48,508 bases of DNA from the NCBI RefSeq assembly GCF_001613305.1, contig NZ_BDCC01000081.1, positions 1 to 48,508 of the forward strand. Direction: 5' to 3'. Below the pieces are notes generated by a model, which was given only the letters and a program-made list of their open reading frames with translations, was not told the DNA's origin and ran no database searches. Below are positions 1 through 32,277 of the stretch, in pieces. Position numbers and translations under genes: made by a program. This DNA comes from Nocardia vaccinii NBRC 15922. GTDB lineage: Bacteria; Actinomycetota; Actinomycetes; Mycobacteriales; Mycobacteriaceae. Numbering within the stretch: the first letter of the stretch is position 1; every line of letters begins with the position of its first letter.

Positions 1-695
1 CTGCTTGCCTCCTTATTGCTGAGGTTTGTCTCGTGGCAAGCCCCTGTGGTTGCCCGAGTTGTTCTGGCGGCCCCCTACTTCCATTAACGTCCTCGAAACA
101 GGCGGGTGACCCGCTGGAAGCGTTCGTTTTCGTCCGGTATCGGATCTTCGCCGCGTCTCGCGGGTCGAAGGCTTCCCGGTCCGCGGCTTCGTCCGGCGGG
201 ACGGTCGATTGCCATGATTGCGAAATCGGGTCCGATCCTCGAGCGTGAGACGGCAATGGATTTCCAAAAGTGCAGCGCTGCAACGAGTATCGCCAGTACA
301 GTGACTAATTGCCGATAATGCTGCGATCCGATCGCCGCACCGGCAAGATCGCCGATCCACCACGCAACGACTTTCGGCCTGCGTGGAGCATGAGCTATCC
401 GGACTTCCACGCGGCAGCTGCTGCGAGTTCCCGGTGCGGTCCGCCCAGATCGAAAATGCTGAAAGATCGCTGTTGACAAGGCCTCTCGACAGATCGATCG
501 CCGGGTCGAGAGGCCCGTGTCGGCCCCGGAGAGTTGCCCGCCGGCCGCCGCCGCGAAAACGGACGAAAACGGATCAGAGATACGTTGCCCTGCAACATGT
601 TAGGTGGGTTAATGGAAGTAGCGGGCCACCAAACGAGTCGGGCAACAATCTGGTGCAGCAGAGGAACCACAATCGCCGGCAAAGGAGGCAGCGCC
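1..695. other. gene-poor left end
   Basis: I found no convincing gene here. Short reading frames exist on both strands, but none has a clear ribosome binding site or a recognisable protein pattern. The one structured element is an 11-bp stem-loop at 480-515, listed separately. The stretch could be the intergenic tail of a gene lying before the window. Confidence 0.5.
480..515. terminator. stem-loop, probable terminator
   Basis: A perfect 11-bp inverted repeat (ggcctctcgac at 480-490, its complement at 505-515) encloses a 14-nt loop. There is no T-run, which is usual for terminators in high-G+C actinobacteria. It may end a transcript entering from the left. An operator role cannot be excluded. 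Confidence 0.45.
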
Positions 696-1154
696 GTGTC
701 TTCCATCACCACCCTCTCTCCAGCCTCGAACCCCACGCAGGCGGGCGCGGACGCGGTTGTGGCGAGTACCGGCTCCTCCGATCCTCCGGTCGCACGGTTC
801 TGCTCCACCACAACCGCTTTCACCATTGACGCGGCTCCGACCACCGCGGCCGTCATGCCTGCCGATGCGGCGCCGGTCACCGCCGGTCACTCGGACGGGG
901 CCGCCATCCGGGTTCGTTGCGTTCCGTATTCCGTCCTGTACTGCATCCGCTCCTGCCGGGGCCCCCTCGCAGGCAGCATGACCCACCGGCCGCACCGGGA
1001 CGGGCCGTCCGATCACGCCTGTGACGGCTTTTCGTCAGCGGCGTCGCGGCCACATCATCGTTCGTCGTGCGTTTGGCGGACGGCATATCGCGTTCGGCAC
1101 GGACGGGAACGAGCCGGTACGGCCGACTGTGGCAACGATGGATGGTCTCGGTAA
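696..1154 (+). CDS. doubtful small protein of unknown function
   Basis: A GTG codon at 696 sits 7 nt after a near-perfect ribosome binding site, aaaggagg (681-688), and opens a frame of 152 codons. The first half is rich in Ala, Thr, Ser and Pro with few charges. The second half turns Arg/His/Cys-rich, which is atypical of a folded protein. Third codon positions are G+C-rich up to about 1026, but the antisense frame shares the same third positions, so this bias does not fix the strand. After about 1020 another plus frame (1021-1239) looks more protein-like. The locus could therefore be a frameshifted remnant. I do not recognise a family. Confidence 0.3.
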   Translation: MSSITTLSPASNPTQAGADAVVASTGSSDPPVARFCSTTTAFTIDAAPTTAAVMPADAAPVTAGHSDGAAIRVRCVPYSVLYCIRSCRGPLAGSMTHRPHRDGPSDHACDGFSSAASRPHHRSSCVWRTAYRVRHGRERAGTADCGNDGWSR

Positions 1155-1286
1155 CGGAGGCTTCGACATCCAGGTTCGCCTGGTACCGCGTCCGGGGCTG
1201 TTCCCGGAGTTATCGATCGACCGCCGGCTGCGGATGTAGGTCGAAGTCGCCACCGGTCGGTGGTGCAGGGGTAGAAGGGGGTTTCA

Positions 1287-2294
1287 TTGGCAACAGTTCT
1301 GAAGATGCTGCTGGCGGAGCAGCATCTCAAGAACCATTCGGATTTTCTGGCCGTATACGACAGATGTGCGGCGCAACTCGATCCGCCCATCCCTCCGGGC
1401 TACGGGCCGGCGAAGACGCAGTTCTACCAGTGGCTTTCGGGAAGAATGATCGGACTTCCCCGCGACTACCATTGTCGAGTGCTGGCCAAGATGTTCCCGG
1501 GCTGGCGGATCGAGAAACTGTTCCAGCTGGTCGATGCAGCACCGGGTGCGGTGGGAGCGCACGAGCTGGACCTTCCCACAGCAGATCTCCAACTCGAGGA
1601 ATTTCTCGGTGCCGAGGTGAGCACCAGCGGGATCACTCTGGTGTACCCGACCTTCGACCTGCCGACACGGCATGTGCCAGAGCTGCGAGCAGCCGAACTC
1701 CCCCATCGATGCGCGGTCGGTAGCAAGGTCCGGGCACTGGCAGCCGACTATCACTCGGATCTGCTGGTTGCCTTGCCGGAGAGGGAAGTTCGCGGATTGT
1801 TGTACGTGTTTTCCATGCTGCAGCGGCACAGCGGTATTTCGGCCGATATCCGCAGTGACCGCGAAGTCGCTATGAATAGCGACTGCCCCTTCATCAGCTT
1901 CGGCTTGACGTCCAATGATTGCACACGCATGTACCTCGACAGCGTGGAGCGTCCGCTGTTCAACCTCGGCGGCAGCGGCACTGAAGGCCGTTCCCATTTC
2001 GACCAACTGGAGTTGACGGACGGCACCCGGTACGACTGCGGCGGAGATCACAACAACCTCGGTGTCATCGTGCGGGTGCGGCCGAGCCCTGACCTGCACC
2101 CCGACCGATACTGGATATTTTGTGCGGGCCTGGGCCCGCGCGGTACCACCGGCGCGAGTTGGTATCTCGCCAACTCCTGGGGCCCCCTGCAGCGACGTGC
2201 CGGTGATCGGGAGTTCGTCGCAGTGGTCGATGTCGGCGACAGCTCTGATGAAACAGCCCACTTGGAGCATTTCGTGATCGAATCGGAATCCTGA
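1287..2294 (+). CDS. helix-turn-helix protein with conserved C-terminal domain of unknown function
   Basis: The start is TTG at 1287, 6 nt after gaagggg. The protein has 335 residues. The N-terminal ~75 residues resemble the XRE-like DNA-binding region common in Nocardia and Streptomyces: an alpha-helical segment, then KTQFYQWLSG and a following LP..YHCRVLAKMFPGW helix. The C-terminal half (about 185-330) is a separate globular domain marked by PFISFGLTSND, an aspartate/glycine-rich centre, and GLGPRGTTGASWYLANSW. I remember similar C-terminal domains in uncharacterised bacterial proteins but cannot name the family or function. A DNA-binding regulator or sensor is the natural inference. The gene stands alone and is closed by a perfect 19-bp hairpin directly downstream, so it is not co-transcribed with the dehydrogenase gene that follows. 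Confidence 0.8.
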   Translation: MATVLKMLLAEQHLKNHSDFLAVYDRCAAQLDPPIPPGYGPAKTQFYQWLSGRMIGLPRDYHCRVLAKMFPGWRIEKLFQLVDAAPGAVGAHELDLPTADLQLEEFLGAEVSTSGITLVYPTFDLPTRHVPELRAAELPHRCAVGSKVRALAADYHSDLLVALPEREVRGLLYVFSMLQRHSGISADIRSDREVAMNSDCPFISFGLTSNDCTRMYLDSVERPLFNLGGSGTEGRSHFDQLELTDGTRYDCGGDHNNLGVIVRVRPSPDLHPDRYWIFCAGLGPRGTTGASWYLANSWGPLQRRAGDREFVAVVDVGDSSDETAHLEHFVIESES

Positions 2295-2310
2295 CGAAGA
2301 AGTCCCAGCA

Positions 2311-2357
2311 CGGCGGCAATCTCCCTTCGGTGAAAGCTCGAAGGGAGATTGCCGCCG
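2311..2357 (+). terminator. perfect 19-bp stem-loop terminator
   Basis: The segment cggcggcaatctcccttcg (2311-2329) is exactly complementary to 2339-2357, with a 9-nt loop. It begins 17 nt after the stop codon of the helix-turn-helix gene. It is the longest uninterrupted stem I found in the window. No T-tract follows. Confidence 0.85.
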
Positions 2358-2535
2358 GTGTCGGCGTCACTGCCATTGCCGAAGGGTGTACTGTGTCGCA
2401 GGAATTACTGGTCATGTGCTGTTGTCGAATGTCGCAGGTATCGACGAAGTCCAGTTGCGCATCGCTGAGGAGGGGTTTCGTTCCACTGCGCAAGTCGTGC
2501 AGCCTATTCTGAAACTCGATTGGGGAGGCATTGCT

Positions 2536-3642
2536 TTGGGCTTCATCGTCGGGGATGAGAGCCATGATGCTGTTGCTGAGCTTGTCGTGCGTTTGCTGGA
2601 GCGTGAGAGTGCACGCGATATCGCGCTGTGGCCCGAGCTTGTGGATAGCGGGCTGCTGTCGATAGCGCTGCCGGCATGCTACGGCGGAGACGGTCTGGGG
2701 TTGCTCGATGTCGCTGCCGTCTTGACCGAGCTGGCCACCGACGCTGTCCAGGTGCCGGTATTGACAACGTTGGGCTTCGGAGTGCTCCCGTTACTGCGCA
2801 TCGCGCCGAAATCATTGGCGGAGAAGGTGTTTCCCGCAGTCTCGGAGGGTGCGGTGCTCACGGCCGCGCTCAATGAACCCGGTGCGCCGTTCGCAATGAA
2901 GCCGGAGACGACCGCGGCCGTTGACGGCGGCACGGTGCGGATCCGCGGTCGTAAGGTCACCGTGCCGTACGCCGACCAGGCTCGGTGGATTCTGGTGCCG
3001 ACAGATTCCGGCCTTGCTGTAGTGGAGGGCGAGGCGGAAGGACTCGAGCGCGTCCGGAGTCCGTACTCGACTGGTGTGCCGGAATCTTCGCTGCATTTCA
3101 ACGACGTGGAGATCCCCGCAGAACAACTGTTGCCAGACGGCATCTCGGAGCTGTACCGGATCGCGTTGGCGTCGATCGGTGCTGTGGCCGATGGGCTGTT
3201 GAAAGGCGTACTCACGCTGGCCGCGGAATACGTGCGGCCGCAGGATGGCATGGGTACTTTCGCGCGGTGCGGGTCGGTGTCCCGGACATGTGCCGATATC
3301 TACGTCGCATCCCGGGCTCTGCACGCGATTGCGCAGTGGGCCAATTGGGCGCTCGCGCAAGATGGTGGCAGCGCCGAGAATCGACAACGAGTCGATAACG
3401 ATCTCCATATGCTGGCTCACTACGCCACTTCCGAACTGCCCGTGGCTATACGGATGTGTCACTATCTGCGCGTCGGTAACGCCTTGGCCTTGCCTGCACT
3501 GCATCGCCACTACGCACAAGCCAAGGACATCATTCGCTGGCTCGGCAGCACAAATTTCTGGCTCGGCCGACCGGAAAAGACGTATTCCACAGCGTGCAAC
3601 CCCTCGGGCATGGCAAGCGTCGAAATGGAGTCGGGGAGTTGA
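2536..3642 (+). CDS. acyl-CoA dehydrogenase-like protein
   Basis: I place the start at TTG 2536, 7 nt after ggggagg (2522-2528), giving 368 residues; the frame stays open upstream to 2386. The fold order matches the acyl-CoA dehydrogenase family. An N-terminal helical region has the typical LVDSGLLSIALPACYGGDGLG stretch, split here as LVDSGLLSIA and LPACYGGDGLG. A middle region follows (ALNEPGAPF, then RIRGRKVTVPYADQARWILV), then a C-terminal helical bundle. Family members oxidise acyl-CoA thioesters with FAD. I cannot find the usual catalytic glutamate motif (Y-E-G type) near the C-terminus, so this may be a partner subunit like the small FadE proteins of steroid catabolism, or an enzyme that has lost activity. 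It lies upstream of the peptide synthetase, separated by a minus-strand gene and about 760 bp. A role in shaping the lipid tail is possible but unproven. Confidence 0.8.
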   Translation: MGFIVGDESHDAVAELVVRLLERESARDIALWPELVDSGLLSIALPACYGGDGLGLLDVAAVLTELATDAVQVPVLTTLGFGVLPLLRIAPKSLAEKVFPAVSEGAVLTAALNEPGAPFAMKPETTAAVDGGTVRIRGRKVTVPYADQARWILVPTDSGLAVVEGEAEGLERVRSPYSTGVPESSLHFNDVEIPAEQLLPDGISELYRIALASIGAVADGLLKGVLTLAAEYVRPQDGMGTFARCGSVSRTCADIYVASRALHAIAQWANWALAQDGGSAENRQRVDNDLHMLAHYATSELPVAIRMCHYLRVGNALALPALHRHYAQAKDIIRWLGSTNFWLGRPEKTYSTACNPSGMASVEMESGS

Positions 3643-3729
3643 TCTGGGGCTCCGGCCTTTATCCCATCGGCCTGACAACAGATCGGCCGGGTCGGTTCTC
3701 GGATACGCGGACGTGGAGGTATGGGCGGC

Positions 3730-4008
3730 TCAGAAACTGAGGCCCAGTGGCGCGGTTCCGTCGGGACACGTCGCGTTGAGCCGACGGGTGGTGAGCGGCT
3801 CGAGCAGTGCACTGACCGGCAATGAGATCCCGGTCGCGCATACCGCCGTCCCATTGACGATTTGCGGCGCGGAGGTGCTGTTCGCACATGTCATGCCGGC
3901 GCAGAGCACACCGGCCGGCGGAATACCGGCCGTCGATGGGCCGGCGCCGAGTACGGCGCCGCACAACGAACTCGCCACAACGGCGATAGTGAATGAGAGA
4001 CGCTTCAT
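3730..4008 (-). CDS. small secreted protein with four cysteines
   Basis: The chosen ATG (4006-4008 on the plus strand) gives 92 residues. The start MKRLSFTIAVVASSLCGAVL with following GAGPSTAG is a typical Sec signal peptide, so the mature protein should be exported. The mature part has four cysteines (VLCAGMTC, AVCATG, NATCPDG), probably forming disulfides, and no obvious catalytic motif. Small exported proteins of this kind are common in Nocardia and Mycobacterium and mostly uncharacterised. It points away from the synthetase gene, so the two share the 4009-4772 region divergently. Confidence 0.7.
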   Translation of the reverse strand: MKRLSFTIAVVASSLCGAVLGAGPSTAGIPPAGVLCAGMTCANSTSAPQIVNGTAVCATGISLPVSALLEPLTTRRLNATCPDGTAPLGLSF

Positions 4009-4772
4009 ATTGCTGTGCCTTTCGTCGAAAATGGAATGGTTCGACAACAAACACGCATGTACCCGCAGCGTACCCCCGGCCACAGCTCCGGCTCGCCAGG
4101 CGCGCCGAGGATGAACGCATTGTGCGCCGGGCCGAATGGCAGCGATCCCGTCGGGGACGCTGTCCGGAGGTCGGCTCGGGTAGGCGATCTCCGGGGCTGT
4201 GCGTCGGCCGTATGTCTCGGTGCCGGGTGGAAAGGCCCGAGCGGGTCGGCTGACGCGATGCGGATCGGATGTACGTTCTCGGCTTCGGATCGAAGATCAT
4301 GAGTCGCTTTCTTGTATCCGGACATGGCGTGTTAAGCTCCTGGATACCTGATCGTGGGGCCTTGCGCTGACCGAATCGCCCTGAGTGGCTGTGCATTTCG
4401 TATGCTTGATTGGCTTTTCCCTCAGTGGTGAGTGTGGGCACCACCTTGCGACGTGCTGTCGGGTGTGAGCTGAAGTTCTGTACATCAGCCGAGCCGTTGG
4501 CCCGCGCCGCTTCACCAGATGTTCGAAATGTCCGAGATTTCAGACTTCGAGATACTGGGAGACATCGATAGATGAGTAATGGGGGATCAGTACTGCGCGC
4601 TGAATTACGCCGGTCGGCAAGGTGAGTCAGCTGTTGTTCCTATAGCGGTGTCCTGAGGCAGGGTTCTGCACGCCACCTCGGCGTTGGCGAAATACATATA
4701 CAGGCAATTCCGGCACGAGCGCGGGGGTTGGCTCACCGTGTTTCGGGCCCCGAGTCTGAACAAGGGGTTTGA
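4009..4772. other. long intergenic region upstream of the peptide synthetase
   Basis: About 760 bp separate the minus-strand secreted protein from the synthetase start. No convincing gene is visible on either strand. It presumably carries the synthetase promoter. An AT-rich patch (aatacatata, 4691-4700) stands out about 75 bp before the start and could contain a -10 element, but I see no matching -35. No clean operator palindrome was found. Confidence 0.5.
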
Positions 4773-29234
<24,462 letters not shown>

Positions 29235-29314
29235 TCGATACCGGTCGGCCCCTGGTCAGCGCTATCGACGAGAGGCGTCGCGTAGATAGCGGGAATAGCG
29301 GTTGATTCGAGCGA

Positions 29315-29353
29315 GGCTCTTCCTGCCGACCTGACGGTTCGGCGGGAAGGGCC
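29315..29353 (+). terminator. stem-loop terminator after the synthetase
   Basis: Bases 29315-29329 pair with 29339-29353 in a 15-bp stem containing two G-U pairs, closed by a 9-nt loop. It lies about 80 nt after the synthetase stop codon. A second, smaller 7-bp hairpin (gccgtgc / gcacggc, 29383-29399) follows. Together they suggest that the synthetase transcript ends here and that the next gene has its own promoter. Confidence 0.75.
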
Positions 29354-29520
29354 GGCCGACATCGGCGATTCGCCGAGGAATTGCCGTGCTCAGCACGGCC
29401 GCGGTCTCCGATTGCGGTACCCCGAACCAGCTTTGACACGGATGAGCGGCCACGCGTTGAGCGGCCGGCGCAAGGTCTTCGTATCGGCTTCAGAATTGAC
29501 TATTCAGAAGGGATACAGCG

Positions 29521-30309
29521 ATGACGCACTCGAAATTCGCGTCGGATCTGACACCGTCGCGAAGCGGTGAAGTGTTGCGGCACATCGAGTTTCCAGTCTC
29601 CGAGCATACGGCCGCCAACCGCTCGGACCGCGAAGCAGTCAGCGACTGCGAAGGCCCCGAACGGGATTGGGGCTCGCATCTGGGGGGCCGGCAATGGCTG
29701 CGGGAGCAGATCGAACATGTCGCGCCGTCGGCTCACCTGCCGGAAGAATCGGCCGGCCGGTCCGGAGATCTCGGCAGCCGCGCTACTCCGCCCGCTCAGG
29801 TCCGATCGACCGCGGCGAAATTGGTGCCGGAAGATCTGTGTGCGTTCTTCACCGATATGTTGCGGGTGGATTGGTTCCATCTTGAGCGGATTACGTTATT
29901 GATCGCCGCGCACCGGATTCGCCTGGGGCAGGGCCTGTTCGGTGTCGGGCAAGACCCGGCGACAGCTGCGGCGATCGAGAGCAAGATGAGCTTGCTGTCT
30001 ACGCGCATCACAGCGCTGGCCGCTGCCGCGGACCTGAGCCCCGCCGAAGGAACACTCATTTGGGGATCCCGAGATCTCGAGTCCTGGCGGCGACTGGCGG
30101 CAGTGACCGTGAACTGCATGGACGATCTTGCCCTGGAGCACGCCTGGCGTAGCTGCGCGGCCGCTGGCACGGACCCGGCGATCCCGCCCTACATCCCGGT
30201 GGACCCGACCAGCGGCCTGCCGATAGGAACCGCCCGCACCCTTCCCCCCGCACCGACCGAACTCCTCACCCGAGCCACTGCGGCTCTCACTGCCGGCGAT
30301 GCCGGATAA
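29521..30309 (+). CDS. unrecognised 262-residue protein
   Basis: The ATG start at 29521 follows agaaggga with good spacing. The first ~100 residues are polar and low in hydrophobic content, probably disordered. From about 100 on there is an alpha-helical, alanine-rich region (LCAFFTDMLRVDWFHLERITLLIAAHRIRLGQGLFGVG, in pieces LCAFFTDMLRVDWF and HLERITLLIAAHRIRLGQG). It ends in a proline-rich stretch with IPPYIPVDPTSGLPIG. There is no signal peptide, no membrane helix and no catalytic motif that I recognise. It sits directly after the synthetase on the same strand but beyond a terminator, so a link to the peptide is only positional. Confidence 0.75.
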   Translation: MTHSKFASDLTPSRSGEVLRHIEFPVSEHTAANRSDREAVSDCEGPERDWGSHLGGRQWLREQIEHVAPSAHLPEESAGRSGDLGSRATPPAQVRSTAAKLVPEDLCAFFTDMLRVDWFHLERITLLIAAHRIRLGQGLFGVGQDPATAAAIESKMSLLSTRITALAAAADLSPAEGTLIWGSRDLESWRRLAAVTVNCMDDLALEHAWRSCAAAGTDPAIPPYIPVDPTSGLPIGTARTLPPAPTELLTRATAALTAGDAG

Positions 30310-30350
30310 GCACCAACCGCGCAGGCCGATCTTCGATCCAGGAAGAACAA

Positions 30351-30396
30351 GAGGGCGGAGTCCGCGTATGGCCCAGCAGGCACGGACTCCGCTCTT
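30351..30396. terminator. bidirectional terminator between convergent genes
   Basis: Bases 30351-30364 pair with 30383-30396 in a 14-bp stem (core cggagtccg, two G-U pairs) with an 18-nt loop. The element lies between the stop codons of the converging genes ending at 30309 and 30420, so it can serve both strands. Confidence 0.75.
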
Positions 30397-30419
30397 GCCG
30401 AATCGTATTCAGTTGGTGC

Positions 30420-31181
30420 TCAGGTGCGTTCGGAGTTGGGGGGTCGCACCGAACGACCCGGCGCCACGCGCCGGTGTCCATCGTGTGCTGGTGCGGTAAT
30501 TCCGTCCACCGCACCCACCACGCCGCCCACAGCAGCACCGAGCATGGGGCCGGCCTCGAGCGCTATCCCCGCTGTCATCAAGCCTCCCGGGCCACCGAGC
30601 GCTACCGAGCCCACCGCAACAGCCGCGGATGCGGCCGTCCCGACCGCCATCCCTACTGCGGCGTCGCCGACAGTCCGCGCGGCAACGTAGTCGGAGCGGC
30701 TGCGCTCCATGCCAATCGAGTCCAAGAAGGTTGCAACGTATGCCTCGCCCACCGCCGACTGATCGTTTATCTGGGTTGTCAGCCGCTTGTCGAGCCAGTC
30801 CGGAGGGGTGACCTCGAGATCGCCGACCCGAACCTTTCCGGGCGGCGGCATGATCGGTGGCACGGGCGCCACCGGAACAGGTAGATGCAGCTGACCGACC
30901 GGCGCAAGGTAGGCGGTGTTGGGCTGCGGCCGGGCACCCTGCAAAGAGCTGAGTGTTTCCGCGGCGGTATCGATAACCTTGTAGTGTCCGGTGATTGGCG
31001 TGTCCCCGCGCACCCATCGGGTGACCTGTTCCCCCGGAATGATTTGATTCGCGTGCGATGGTGCTGCGGCCGAAGTACCGGCCCCAACGATCGCCAGCGC
31101 CAACGGAATCGTGCCCATGACGACCGTGATACCGATTCGACTGCGATGCGGCTGCGGGTCTATGTTTTTGCCTGCGCCCAT
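30420..31181 (-). CDS. secreted protein with glycine-rich hydrophobic C-terminus
   Basis: The ATG at 31181 follows gaaagg with 5-nt spacing and gives 253 residues, although the frame continues upstream through mbtH-like DNA. The N-terminus has a basic stretch and hydrophobic core (GITVVMGTIPLALAIVGAG then TSAAAPSH), a typical signal peptide. A proline-rich linker (PVPVAPVPPIMPPPGKV) leads to a short conserved-looking domain. The C-terminus has repeated Ala/Gly segments (GMAVGTAASAAVAVGSVALG; GPMLGAAVGGVVGAVDG), which resemble glycine zippers or membrane-inserting helices. I recall similar Nocardia proteins annotated only by solubility behaviour; function is unknown. It lies 79 bp downstream of the mbtH-like gene on the same strand and may share its transcript. 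Confidence 0.75.
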   Translation of the reverse strand: MGAGKNIDPQPHRSRIGITVVMGTIPLALAIVGAGTSAAAPSHANQIIPGEQVTRWVRGDTPITGHYKVIDTAAETLSSLQGARPQPNTAYLAPVGQLHLPVPVAPVPPIMPPPGKVRVGDLEVTPPDWLDKRLTTQINDQSAVGEAYVATFLDSIGMERSRSDYVAARTVGDAAVGMAVGTAASAAVAVGSVALGGPGGLMTAGIALEAGPMLGAAVGGVVGAVDGITAPAHDGHRRVAPGRSVRPPNSERT

Positions 31182-31260
31182 AACGACCTTTCTTCGGAGA
31201 AACGGCGGCATGCTTCGAAAATCGACGCTCGATATTCGGGCCCTGTGCAGAATGGTCAGG

Positions 31261-31500
31261 TCACTCGGTGGCCTGCGTTGCCTCGCTGTCAGCGTATATC
31301 GACGTTCGCAAGCTTTTCGGGCGTATATCGGTCCAGGTCTTGGCGATGTATTCGAGGCAGGCGCTCCGGCTGTCCGCGCCGAATGCTCCGCGCCACCCGT
31401 CCGGGATCTCGGCAAAACTCGGCCACAGGCAATGTTGTTCTTCGTCATTGATTAGAACGTAGAACCGGCCGTTTTCGTCGTCGAATGGGTTCGTGCTCAT
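31261..31500 (-). CDS. MbtH-like protein, partner of adenylation domains
   Basis: The 79-residue product carries the full MbtH signature: NPFDDENGRFYVLINDEEQH, then LWPSFAEIPDGW, SRSACLEYI and TWTDIRPKSL. MbtH-like proteins bind adenylation domains of peptide synthetases and are often needed for their folding or activity. The ATG at 31500 follows gaggtgg closely. The obvious partner is the synthetase at 4773-29234, but this gene is on the opposite strand about 2 kb beyond its end, so it is transcribed separately. This makes independent regulation, or service to a second synthetase elsewhere, possible. Confidence 0.95.
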   Translation of the reverse strand: MSTNPFDDENGRFYVLINDEEQHCLWPSFAEIPDGWRGAFGADSRSACLEYIAKTWTDIRPKSLRTSIYADSEATQATE

Positions 31501-32277
31501 TCCACCTCACTGGATACTGGCGTTGTATACATGCGTGAAGTTCTGATCCGGCCACTGAGGGATCGGACAGAATTTCGGTACCTTGGCGAAAAGGTCTTCG
31601 AGCACGTGCGGGACCTCGGCGGAATCCGTCCACCCATCTCAGGATTGCCGGGCAATAGGCATGATCCCGGGTGCGTGCATCGACGCGCACCCGGGATTCG
31701 GGAGCGCTCGCTGATCGAACATCGGTCTCGGTCGACGAGTACTCCGGCCTTGTTGCAGATAACACACCCGGTTCTGCCTCCGCACGTGTCGATTCTCCGC
31801 AGACGAAGCCTGCGAATCGCACGGAATATGCTGCCGCGCGGCGCACGGATGAGAACCGGCATGAAATTTATCTCCCGCAGACTTGAACGTCAAGCAGCGC
31901 CCCGCATCGGCGTGTCAACGGCTCGATCCATGCGAATCGTGTGGGCGCCGACATCGGGACGGGTAACGTGCGGCACGGCCGACACGTCGAGGTGTCAGCG
32001 CGATGATAGTTGCAGCCTCGAACTGCGTACAGTAATAGTCGTTAGGCAACATCTCCGAGTGCAGACGCTCCGCGCGACTTACTCCGCAGCAGGATGGCCG
32101 GTCGCCAGAACTCCTGCTCTCGCCGAGTGGACGGGCGTTTCGTCCGGAATAGGCGTAGCGGCCTCCGGGGCACCGGAACACTGGACCAACTGCTGTTCGA
32201 ACCAGCGGGACGACCGTTGGCAAAGGAACTATTCGCCACCATACGTGTTGAGTTCCATTTGGAGGATTCGCCCGTTG
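31501..32277. other. divergent intergenic region between mbtH-like and cutinase-like genes
   Basis: About 780 bp without a convincing gene. One plus frame stays open through the whole region into the cutinase-like gene, but its translation is Arg/Ser-rich and non-protein-like, so I treat it as untranslated. The region holds a perfect 12-bp hairpin (31664-31697) and presumably the promoters of both flanking genes. Confidence 0.55.
31664..31697. repeat. perfect 12-bp inverted repeat
   Basis: The segment atcccgggtgcg (31664-31675) is exactly complementary to 31686-31697 across a 10-nt spacer. It lies about 165 bp upstream of the mbtH-like start, between divergent genes. It could be an operator or the terminator of an undetected transcript; position alone does not decide. 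Confidence 0.6.

Noticed and set aside
395..880. 161-codon minus-strand frame on the left flank
   Set aside because: The start lacks a ribosome binding site, the second half is low-complexity Arg/Pro/Ser, and the plus-strand candidate at 696 with a strong site overlaps it.
31531..32277. N-terminal 249 codons of an 848-codon plus frame leading into the cutinase-like gene
   Set aside because: The translation is rich in Arg and Ser with no recognisable pattern, and a signal peptide with a good ribosome binding site begins at 32278, so the upstream part is most likely non-coding.
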